A stretch of 64,000 bases of DNA, from positions 2,747,883-2,811,882 of the forward strand of contig NC_020802.1 of the NCBI RefSeq assembly GCF_000153405.2. The letters run 5' to 3'. How positions within the stretch are numbered: the first letter of the stretch is position 1; every line of letters starts with the position of its first letter. The notes below the pieces were generated by a model, which had not been told where the DNA came from, did no database searches, and saw only the letters and a list, made by a program, of their open reading frames with translations. The translations under genes were made by a program, and so were the position numbers. This DNA is from Psychromonas sp. CNPT3. GTDB taxonomy: Bacteria > Pseudomonadota > Gammaproteobacteria > Enterobacterales > Psychromonadaceae. This document shows, in pieces, positions 51,267 through 58,545 of the stretch.

Positions 51267-53177
51267 TCACTTTAGTTGCATCTCGACCCATTGTTTTACT
51301 TGTGCAAAACGATATTTCTCTAATTTTGCAAACGCAAAGATTTTACGCGCCTTTATACGTCTAAAAATGGGAGTGCTTAAACCACACAAGAAACGCGCGA
51401 TCAAAGTTGCACTATGATGTACACCTAATTTTTCTTGGATCTCTTGGGTTAATGAATAAAAATTTAATTCATTAACAGGGACTAACCTCTCCACTTCAGG
51501 CATCCTTGCTATATTCCCGGCGCAAACGCTACAATGCAAACATGCCCCCTTTAACTTTGGATCTGAAAAATATTGTGCTAATTGCAAATTCAAACAACGA
51601 TCACTTGCAAAAAAGTTAATTAAAAAATGGATCCGCTGGATCTCACTTTGCTCTTTTTCAATAAAACGACGTAATAACAAGTCATGTAATTCACTATTAA
51701 TAGGTTTATCTAAAATATGATAAACCAAGGTCATCTGCTTCGTTTGTAATTCTATTAAGCCTTGTTGTGCCAAATAATCAATCGCAGTGATCACGCGACT
51801 ACGCGGGCTTTGATCGATCTGCTCTAATTTTTCAAAATTAAGGGTAGCCCAAGTCCGTGCTTTGTCTGAGCTTTCTAATATGACTTTTACAAAATGAAGT
51901 CTTTCATCTTTAAAACGAGCGAGTAACTGTGCTTCTGGCACTAACAGTTTATAGCGATACTCTGCGTAATAACTATATGCAGGGCTTAGCACCCCTTCTA
52001 ATTCCAAATACACCAGTAATGTTTTAAGGGCAAGCAAGCGGATATTCGATTTATCTGACAGACTATTCATTAATACCTCCCACTGCGATCCAGATTTCTT
52101 TATTTCTGAAAAGATAAAATCAATGCCAGAGGCCTCTGGTGTGTCACTATAAACAAAGTTTTCCAGTACATTAAGATTACTGACGTTCGCTAATAACAAA
52201 CAATCACTACTTTGACCATCACGGCCCGCACGGCCAATTTCTTGAGCGTAATTTTCAATCGATTTAGGAAGATCATAATGCACAACAAAACGGATGTTAC
52301 TTTTATCTATGCCCATACCAAACGCTATCGTTGCGACGATTAAAGATAACTCTCCTGACATAAAACGCTGCTGTATCGAAATGCGATCCTCGCTGTTCAT
52401 TCCGGCATGATATGCCTGTGCAACAATACCTGCCCGCGTTAAAGCTTGGGCTACCTTTTCAGCACTATGTTGTAATGTCACATATACAATTCCCGCTTGC
52501 CCCAAGCGCGGTTGTAACCATGGGATCAAGGTTGTTAATTTATCGGCTTCCGATACACCCTGAACGTCTAAGTTTAAATTGCTACGATAAGATCCTGTTT
52601 GGGTAATGTTTTCAGGGGATATTGAAAATTTACTCGCCATATCCGCAATCACTTTAGAGGTCGCTGTTGCGGTTAATAACAAAACCTGTGCAATATTAAA
52701 TTCCTTACGATATTGCGCTAGCTTTAAATAATCTGGGCGAAAGTTGTGGCCCCACTCAGAAATACAATGCGCTTCATCAACCACTAATAAAGAAATACGA
52801 ATTGTTTTTAAAAACAAACGAAAGCGCTCACTGTTTAAACGCTCCACAGAAATAAACAGGATCTTAATATTACCTTCAGAAACTTGTCGATAAACATCCG
52901 CTGATTGCGCTGCACTTTGCATCGATTGAATACTGGCAGCCGAAATACCTTTTTGATGTAAAAAATCAAGCTGATCTTGGATCAATGCAAGTAAGGGAGA
53001 TACCACCAAGGTTAAATGAGGAAGACACAATGCCGGAAGTTGATAACATAATGATTTACCCGATCCGGTTGGAAAAATAGCGGCTGCACTTTGCGCGTTT
53101 AATAACGCCTTGATCACTGGTTCCTGACCTTCTCTAAAAGAGTCAAAACCAAAATATTTTTGTAATTTGTTATACAT
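51267..53177 (-). CDS. RecQ-family ATP-dependent DNA helicase
   Basis: A 636-residue 3'-5' helicase. Walker A is FPTGSGKS (35-42), the DEAH box 134-137 in VVDEAHCISEWGHNFRPDY, and the C-terminal helicase motifs include YHAGMNSEDR, VATIAFGMGIDKS and QEIGRAGRDG (about 330). A short zinc region has CLHCSVC (about 555). No HRDC domain is recognisable, and the RQC part differs from E. coli RecQ, so this looks like a second RecQ-like subfamily and not RecQ itself. A role in recombination repair or fork restart is inferred. The gene is divergent from tapT. Confidence 0.85.
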   Translation of the reverse strand: MYNKLQKYFGFDSFREGQEPVIKALLNAQSAAAIFPTGSGKSLCYQLPALCLPHLTLVVSPLLALIQDQLDFLHQKGISAASIQSMQSAAQSADVYRQVSEGNIKILFISVERLNSERFRLFLKTIRISLLVVDEAHCISEWGHNFRPDYLKLAQYRKEFNIAQVLLLTATATSKVIADMASKFSISPENITQTGSYRSNLNLDVQGVSEADKLTTLIPWLQPRLGQAGIVYVTLQHSAEKVAQALTRAGIVAQAYHAGMNSEDRISIQQRFMSGELSLIVATIAFGMGIDKSNIRFVVHYDLPKSIENYAQEIGRAGRDGQSSDCLLLANVSNLNVLENFVYSDTPEASGIDFIFSEIKKSGSQWEVLMNSLSDKSNIRLLALKTLLVYLELEGVLSPAYSYYAEYRYKLLVPEAQLLARFKDERLHFVKVILESSDKARTWATLNFEKLEQIDQSPRSRVITAIDYLAQQGLIELQTKQMTLVYHILDKPINSELHDLLLRRFIEKEQSEIQRIHFLINFFASDRCLNLQLAQYFSDPKLKGACLHCSVCAGNIARMPEVERLVPVNELNFYSLTQEIQEKLGVHHSATLIARFLCGLSTPIFRRIKARKIFAFAKLEKYRFAQVKQWVEMQLK

Positions 53178-53229
53178 TTTATCGACCCTTAAGATCCTTA
53201 TTTGTTCACAAAGGTAAAATCACCTATAT

Positions 53230-53263
53230 AAAAGAAGGAGAATATAATATTCTCCTCTTTTTT
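53230..53263. terminator. terminator-like hairpin in the tapT leader
   Basis: AAAAG-AGGAGAATAT and ATATTCTCCT-CTTTT arms (one bulged A) followed by T2. It lies 16 bp upstream of the tapT ATG and 53 bp upstream of divergent recQ-like, so no upstream gene needs it; it may act as an attenuator or sequester the start. Confidence 0.6.
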
Positions 53264-53278
53264 ATAAAAGATACTTTC

Positions 53279-53998
53279 ATGCGAATTCATGCTCTACACC
53301 GTCTTTATAAACACCGTTTAGCACAATCTACTCGTCCCTTTTTAGCACGAGGAGGTCGAATAAAGCGATGTTTGAATTGTATGTTATTGCCTAATTTATG
53401 TATCTGCTTAATAAAAAAAACAGTCTCGACACAAAGTGCCTTTTTGATCCTCATGTATGATGATGAGATATTAAAACCCAGCAATACAGGTAGGCTAATT
53501 GCCGACCTTATCCCTGATACGTTTGCATACATTTGGTCAAGAACCCAACCTGATAGTAAAATGCTGACCTTACTCAAAGATCCAAAATGGCAACCTATTG
53601 TTATTTTCCCAGCAGAATACGCGCAGCAAGAGAAAGTTTTGTTGAGCTATCTTCCAAGCTCAACTAAACGCCCTTTATTTATTTTACTTGATGGTAGTTG
53701 GGCGCAAGCCAAAAAGATGTTTCGTAAAAGCCCCTATCTTGAAAACTTCCCGGTGCTTTCTTTTGATCCTAAAAACATATCGCGTTATTTAGTACGTAAA
53801 GCAAGTAAAGACAATCAACTAGCAACCGCAGAAGTGGCAGCTCGCGCTTTAGAATTTATACACGAAAGCGCTAATGCAAGTCTACTCGACCTACTTTTTG
53901 AAACCTTTAAAGAAAACTACCTGTTAGGTAAAGAGCGTAAAAGCTTACCAGCCCATGCAACACAATTTGAATTAGAAAAACAATTTAGGCACCTATAA
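53279..53998 (+). CDS. tapT: tRNA-uridine aminocarboxypropyltransferase (DTW domain)
   Basis: A 239-residue DTW-domain protein like E. coli YfiP/TapT, which transfers the aminocarboxypropyl group of SAM to U47 of tRNAs (acp3U). The N-terminal Cys cluster C31, C34, C41, C43 (CLNCMLLPNLCIC) suits zinc, and the SPOUT-like core has the family motif as DGSW (138-141) in LLDGSWAQAKKMFRKSPYL. Its last codon overlaps the first base of the second 161-bp element. SD is weak, and a strong hairpin in the leader suggests regulation. Confidence 0.88.
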   Translation: MRIHALHRLYKHRLAQSTRPFLARGGRIKRCLNCMLLPNLCICLIKKTVSTQSAFLILMYDDEILKPSNTGRLIADLIPDTFAYIWSRTQPDSKMLTLLKDPKWQPIVIFPAEYAQQEKVLLSYLPSSTKRPLFILLDGSWAQAKKMFRKSPYLENFPVLSFDPKNISRYLVRKASKDNQLATAEVAARALEFIHESANASLLDLLFETFKENYLLGKERKSLPAHATQFELEKQFRHL

Positions 53999-54158
53999 TA
54001 CCAAAGGAACTAAAGAAGTGATCCGTTTTGCTTTTTGAAATTATCCCACCCTGCGTTGTGAGTTTTGAAGTGAGAACAACTATCTCCTGCAACTCACGCC
54101 TTGTTAGTGTTAATTTTTCCTGCGCAATACATGAAAGCTGAATTAATTCCTTTGGTAT
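53998..54158. repeat. 161-bp dispersed element, copy 2
   Basis: Same element as at 3161-3321 and in the same orientation, starting on the last base of the tapT stop. Ends are ATACCAAAGGAACT and AATTCCTTTGGTAT. Where copy 1 has G..C near its ends, this copy has C..G, so pairing is kept. It fills the convergent gap between tapT and the DUF1971 gene. Confidence 0.8.
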
Positions 54159-54190
54159 AAGCCAGCGTGGCCCTTAATTCATTACTTCAA

Positions 54191-54535
54191 CTACTTCGTT
54201 TCAATGTTGCGCTCTGATAAATTATCCGAAACAATTTGAGAGTCTTTGTGCGCATAAAATTTAACTTGAAATGTCGTGTCCGCGCTTAACAACTCAACTT
54301 TATGCCAATATTCAGGGGGAGATACTGCCACCTCTCCCATATAAATAATAAATTCTTGCTCTATTTTCCCACGGCGTTCATTAAAGCCATAAAATTTGAG
54401 GGATCCTGCTAACACACAAATTTCGCCATAAACGCCGGCTTTTGTATTATGTTCAAATAAAAACAATTTAGGAACATTATCTTTATTCATGATCGAGCTA
54501 CTTTTATAATGTACAAAACTTTTAGGTATTGTCAT
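54191..54535 (-). CDS. DUF1971 (YeaR-like) cupin protein
   Basis: A 114-residue small cupin-fold protein resembling E. coli YeaR. Conserved runs are SSIMNKDNVPKLFLFEHNT, AGVYGEICVLAGSLKFYG and the end block AVSPPEYWHKVELLSADTTF. In E. coli yeaR is induced by nitrate and NO, and some DUF1971 proteins are fused to TehB. No biochemical activity is established. It lies 40 bp downstream of mobB on the same strand and may be co-transcribed, which would tie it to molybdoenzyme (for example nitrate) metabolism by inference. Confidence 0.78.
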   Translation of the reverse strand: MTIPKSFVHYKSSSIMNKDNVPKLFLFEHNTKAGVYGEICVLAGSLKFYGFNERRGKIEQEFIIYMGEVAVSPPEYWHKVELLSADTTFQVKFYAHKDSQIVSDNLSERNIETK

Positions 54536-54575
54536 TGCGCTACTTCCTTATCATTATACGTTCGATTAAGTTGTA

Positions 54576-55103
54576 TTATTGATGTCCTAGCCACTCAATA
54601 ATAAACATTTTAACTTGCTCAATATCATTAATATTTAATACCGGCAAACGATGCTTTACCCTAATATTATCAGATATTAAAGCAATAATCGAAGCGTCAT
54701 TAGGATACAAAAATGGCTTATTTAAAATACTGCGATGTAATTCGATTTTCGCAAAACCTTCGTCTCTATACCCCTCTACCAATACAAGATCCAATTCGTC
54801 CGTCTTTAAAAGAGTCAATTGATCTATTAATTTCCGATCCGCAGATTGTGCATACTCTTTAAATAAAATAGAACGCTTTGTTCCCGCTAACACTAATTGA
54901 GAAAGACCCGCTTTACGTAAACGAAAACTATCTTTACCTGGTTTATCAAGCTCAATATCGTGATGACTGTGCTTGATCAACGCAATTTTTAATCCGTATG
55001 CAGTTAATAATGGGATCAGCTTTTCAAGTAACGTGGTTTTCCCTGTGCCGCTAAACGCTGCAAAACCTAATACGGGAATAGGGAATTCAATTAATAATGA
55101 CAT
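54576..55103 (-). CDS. mobB: molybdopterin-guanine dinucleotide biosynthesis adaptor MobB
   Basis: A 175-residue P-loop GTPase (E. coli 175) that assists MobA in adding GMP to molybdenum cofactor. The Walker A motif FSGTGKTTLLEKL lies at about 17-29, and HSHHDIELDKPGKDSFRLRKAG and VLVEGYRDEGFAKIELHR follow, as in the family. No mobA or moe gene is in the window. The start codon follows a plausible SD (AAGGTTAAATA). It is divergent from the LysE-type exporter. Confidence 0.9.
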   Translation of the reverse strand: MSLLIEFPIPVLGFAAFSGTGKTTLLEKLIPLLTAYGLKIALIKHSHHDIELDKPGKDSFRLRKAGLSQLVLAGTKRSILFKEYAQSADRKLIDQLTLLKTDELDLVLVEGYRDEGFAKIELHRSILNKPFLYPNDASIIALISDNIRVKHRLPVLNINDIEQVKMFIIEWLGHQ

Positions 55104-55174
55104 TATTTAACCTTATGCTAACCGAAGTAATTAAGCTATTGTACTGCATCCCTTCGCCATAACAGGAATTATCA

Positions 55175-55810
55175 ATGCCATATCTTCATGAATTCTTAAT
55201 GATCACAATTGTGCATTTATTAGCGGTGATGAGTCCCGGTCCAGACTTTGCAATTGTTATCCGTCAAAGTATCCGCTTTGGTCGCAAAACAGCGATAATA
55301 ACCAGTTTAGGGATCGGTGCAGGGATAGCTGTTCATGTGAGTTATACTTTACTCGGGATTGGTTTCCTTATTACTCAATCTAAACCCATCTTTGTTGCCG
55401 TACAAATTATTGGGGCGCTTTATCTCACTTATCTCGGAATAAAACTACTGCTAAGCAAAACGAATTTAGATGTGCAAGAAGAGCAATTAGAAAGTATTCA
55501 GGAGGACACGCGCCATCATCAAAAAGCCTTCTTATTAGGTTTTCTTACTAATATTTTAAACCCCAAAGCGGCGCTGTTTTTCTTAGCCATTTTTACAACC
55601 ATAGTAAGTGTAAACACCCCTTTAGCAGTACAATCAATCTACGGTATATGGATAGTTTTAAGCACCATGTTGTGGTTTTCTTTGGTGTCATTTTTATTCA
55701 CCCGAAAAAGCATCCGCAGTAAATTTATTCGCTATAGCGTAATATTTGAACGTGCGATGGGTATTATTTTACTTGCATTTGCTGCTCGCCTCGCCATCGC
55801 ACTAATTTAA
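55175..55810 (+). CDS. LysE/RhtB-family amino-acid exporter
   Basis: A 211-residue inner-membrane protein with about six hydrophobic segments. The N-terminal family motif VMSPGPDFAIVIRQSIRFGRK and the run NPKAALFFLAIF (about 125-140) are characteristic of RhtB/LysE exporters of homoserine, threonine or related compounds. Substrate is not determinable. It stands alone and converges on the aldo/keto reductase across a hairpin at 55842-55879. Confidence 0.88.
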   Translation: MPYLHEFLMITIVHLLAVMSPGPDFAIVIRQSIRFGRKTAIITSLGIGAGIAVHVSYTLLGIGFLITQSKPIFVAVQIIGALYLTYLGIKLLLSKTNLDVQEEQLESIQEDTRHHQKAFLLGFLTNILNPKAALFFLAIFTTIVSVNTPLAVQSIYGIWIVLSTMLWFSLVSFLFTRKSIRSKFIRYSVIFERAMGIILLAFAARLAIALI

Positions 55811-55841
55811 GATCAAGTGAACATTACAACTGCATCAGTGA

Positions 55842-55879
55842 CTATTACAATGTATAAATTCTTTTATAGATTGTAATAG
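55842..55879. terminator. long hairpin between convergent genes
   Basis: CTATTACAAT and ATTGTAATAG arms, with a second inner stem TATAAA/TTTATA. Weak U tracts, so it may act as a bidirectional terminator. Confidence 0.5.
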
Positions 55880-55898
55880 CGCTCAACCAAAAATAGTA

Positions 55899-56807
55899 TT
55901 AAGCAACATCATGTCCTTTTGATGCAACCCAGATCCGATACCATTGCTCAGTCGTCATCTGTAATTGTAATGCGCCTGCTGCCTCTTTTACGCGTTTAAT
56001 GTTACCGCTACCCACCAAAGCAACCGGTCCCGATGGATGTTTTAATACCCACGTAAAAATAACCTGAGTCATTGAATGGGTACCGAGTTCTTCGGCTATT
56101 TGTATAAAAGTATGACGTAAACGGGCTGTTTGTGCGTTTTTCTCATTAAAAATAGCCCCTCCAGCTAAGCATGACCAAGCCATAGGGTGAATATGATGCT
56201 GTTGTAATAGATCCGAACTACCATCTTCAAGCACAGAAAAATTAAGAGGGTTGATTTCAATTTGGTTGGTGATAAGGGGCTTATCTAAACATGATTGTAA
56301 CAATGAAAATTGTGTATTGTTAAAATTAGAAACACCAAAATGTTGCACTTTACCACTATTTTTTAATTCACCAAAAGCATCTGCGACTTGCCCTGCATCC
56401 ATTAAAAAATCAGGACGATGTACCAACAAAGCATCTAGTTGCTCAACCCCTAAGCGCTGTAATGATCTTTCAACTGATGCGATAATACTTTTTTTACTGC
56501 TATCATAATGCGCTACATATTTTGTATCTTGCCCAGATATAACACCATTAATGCCAAATTTCGAAACCAGTTGGATCTGCTCGCGCATTGAGGGATCAAG
56601 TTTCAAAGCCTCTCCAAATAAACGCTCACTATCTCCATAAATTGCCGCATTATCGACCGTACTAATACCTAGTTCAACATGTTGTTTGAGAAAAGATAGA
56701 CGCTCTTGTGCAGACATATTCCACGCCGCCAAACGCCAATAACCTTGCACTATTTTTGAAAATTTAGGGCCTTGAGGCGCCATTAACACTTTCCCAACTA
56801 AGCTCAT
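55899..56807 (-). CDS. aldo/keto reductase, YdhF-like
   Basis: A 302-residue NADPH-dependent oxidoreductase with close resemblance to E. coli YdhF. The catalytic tetrad is D52, Y57, K83 and H130 in STVDNAAIYGD, LVSKFGI and LLVHRPD. GKVQHFGVSNFNNTQF and VGSGNIKRV give the family's cofactor-binding end. ATG at 56807 (GGAG 8 nt upstream) is preferred over a TTG at 56819. The physiological substrate of YdhF-type enzymes is unknown. The gene is transcribed away from the tRNA operon's repeat array, from which it could receive read-through. Confidence 0.9.
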   Translation of the reverse strand: MSLVGKVLMAPQGPKFSKIVQGYWRLAAWNMSAQERLSFLKQHVELGISTVDNAAIYGDSERLFGEALKLDPSMREQIQLVSKFGINGVISGQDTKYVAHYDSSKKSIIASVERSLQRLGVEQLDALLVHRPDFLMDAGQVADAFGELKNSGKVQHFGVSNFNNTQFSLLQSCLDKPLITNQIEINPLNFSVLEDGSSDLLQQHHIHPMAWSCLAGGAIFNEKNAQTARLRHTFIQIAEELGTHSMTQVIFTWVLKHPSGPVALVGSGNIKRVKEAAGALQLQMTTEQWYRIWVASKGHDVA

Positions 56808-56983
56808 GATCCACTCCAAGTAAGTAATTTAACGTTTACTTTATCATTCCCCCCATGCGTAAAATGTGAAGGGAACAGATCTATTACATTTAGTAACAAA
56901 TTTATTCGATGCACTTACTTTATAGGAAAATTCGAATTGAACCGAGAATTCCAATATGAATTACCAACTGTAAAGGAGCCTTT

Positions 56984-57964
56984 AACGAGTAAGATCGTAG
57001 ATCCTGAGACAAACCGCTGTTCTTTGCTCTGTTAATTGTCTAACGGTGTAGTCTTAACATCCTAAAACGAAAAACCGCTAAGTTAATTAAAACTTAGCGG
57101 GTTATTATTAATGTGCTTAGCGAGCAGGAGACGAACCGCTGTTCTTACAGTGCTTAATGAGTCGCATAATACATATAACGAATAAGCATCTAAAAGCAAA
57201 AAGCCCGTAACGTATTGAAACGTTACGAACTATTCTAATGTGCTTAGCGAGCAGGAGACGAACCGCTACTCTTTACTTTGTTAATTGTCTAACGGTGCAG
57301 TATTAACTAATCAAACATCCTAAAACGAAAAAACCCGCTAAATTAATTAAAACTTAGCGGGCTATTCTTAATGTGCTTAGCGAGTAGGAGGCGAACCGCT
57401 ACTCTTACAGTGCTTAATGAATCGCAGAATAAGTATCTAAAAGCAAAAAGCCCGTAACGTATTGAAACGTTACGGGCTATTCTAATGTGCTTAGCGAGCA
57501 GGAGACGAACCGCTACTCTTTACTTTGTTAATTGTCTAACGGTGCAGTATTAACTAATCAAACATCCTAAAACGAAAAAACCCGCTAAGTTAATTAAAAC
57601 TTAGCGGGTTATTATTAATGTGCTTAGCGAGTAGGAGACGAACCGCTGTTCTTACCGTGCTTAATGAATCGCAGAATAAGTATCTAAAAGCAAAAAGCCC
57701 GTAACGTATTGAAACGTTACGGGCTATTCTAAATGTGCTTAGCGAGTAGGAGGCGAACCGCTGTTCTTACCGTGCTTAATGAATCGCAGAATAAGTATCT
57801 AAAAGCAAAAAGCCCGTAACGTATTGAAACGTTACGGGCTATTCTAATGTGCTTAGCGAGTAGGAGACGAACCGCTGTTCTTACCGTGCTTAATGAGTCG
57901 CAGAATAAGCATCTAAAACGAAAAAACCCGCTAAGTTAATTAAAACTTAGCGGGTTTTTCTAAT
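56984..57964 (-). repeat. tandem array of tRNA-3'-end remnants and intrinsic terminators downstream of the tRNA operon
   Basis: Eight units of about 113-132 bp. Each has a remnant reading, on the plus strand, TAATGTGCTTAGCGAG then YAGGAGRCGAACCGCT. These align with the start of the intact tRNA-Pro complement (TAATGTGGTCGG...ATTCGAACC). Each is followed by one of two spacers and one of two hairpins. Type A is CCCGCTAAGTT/AACTTAGCGGG; type B is AGCCCGTAACG/CGTTACGGGCT. Hairpin order from low to high coordinate is A, B, A, B, A, B, B, A at about 57072, 57199, 57327, 57445, 57576, 57692, 57808 and 57919. All have T runs on the minus strand, so all terminate tRNA-operon transcription. The leftmost units are most decayed. 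Confidence 0.88.
57919..57958 (-). terminator. first terminator after tRNA-Pro (type A)
   Basis: AACCCGCTAAGTTAATT and its complementary arm with T6 on the minus strand. Seven more terminators of type A or B lie beyond it in the array. Confidence 0.92.
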
Positions 57965-57965
57965 G

Positions 57966-58042
57966 TGGTCGGTGATAAAGGATTCGAACCTTTGACCCCC
58001 TGGTCCCAAACCAGGTGCGCTACCAAGCTGCGCTAATCACCG
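57966..58042 (-). tRNA. tRNA-Pro (anticodon TGG)
   Basis: 77 bases with encoded CCA. Acceptor CGGTGAT/ATCACCG; anticodon loop TTTGGGA. Corresponds to E. coli proM, last gene of the operon. Confidence 0.96.
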
Positions 58043-58082
58043 AAATTTTTATTTAGCGTTTACATTATAAAAGACAAACCTT

Positions 58083-58139
58083 CTGGTCCAACTCTTCATA
58101 AACCCATGGAGGTGCACTAACAAACTGTACTAACCACCG
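58083..58139 (-). pseudogene. decayed copy of the tRNA-Pro 5' half
   Basis: AGGTGCACTAACAAACTG then TACTAACCACCGAAATTCTT parallels AGGTGCGCTACCAAGCTG and CGCTAATCACCGAAATTTTT of the intact gene, with several substitutions and a disrupted anticodon side. It occupies the place where E. coli has leuT between hisR and proM. Confidence 0.8.
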
Positions 58140-58165
58140 AAATTCTTATTTTACATCTTATAAGA

Positions 58166-58241
58166 TGGGGCGAATGACGAGGCTTGAACTCGCGACAACC
58201 GGAATCACAATCCGGGGCTCTACCAACTGAGCTACATCCGC
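58166..58241 (-). tRNA. tRNA-His (anticodon GTG)
   Basis: 76 bases with encoded CCA; anticodon loop TTGTGAT. The base before it supplies the expected G-1. Confidence 0.96.
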
Positions 58242-58282
58242 CATTTTTCTTATTACACCACTGGGCATTATCTTCCGAAGTA

Positions 58283-58359
58283 TGGCGCACCCGACAGGAG
58301 TCGAACCTGTGGCCTTTGCCTCCGGAGGGCAACGCTCTATCCAGCTGAGCTACGGGTGC
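58283..58359 (-). tRNA. tRNA-Arg (anticodon CCG)
   Basis: 77 bases with encoded CCA. Acceptor GCACCCG/CGGGTGC; anticodon loop CTCCGGA. Equivalent of E. coli argX, first gene of the operon. Confidence 0.97.
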
Positions 58360-58381
58360 TCACGTCATTGGCGTGGCGCGG

Positions 58382-58410
58382 ATATTACTCAATGTTTGCA
58401 TTTATGTCTA
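58382..58410 (-). promoter_or_regulatory. promoter of the tRNA Arg-His-Pro operon
   Basis: Minus strand TAGACA, 17 bp, TAATAT, then a GC-rich discriminator CCGCGCC as in stringently controlled promoters. Ends 22 bp before tRNA-Arg. Confidence 0.75.
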
Positions 58411-58545
58411 CTATTTTCGGCTAATTTTTATAAAACATTAACTATATGCTGATTCTTCGTACGATTTTCGCTAGAATTGAATATATAAGGTGATTCTTTT
58501 GTTTTCAGATATACTTTATCCACTTACTTATTAAGAGCCTTCATT

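Noticed and set aside
56984-57964. Regular repeats resembling a CRISPR array
   Set aside because: The repeats contain terminator hairpins and the intervening sequences are themselves repeated in two types; no cas genes are nearby.
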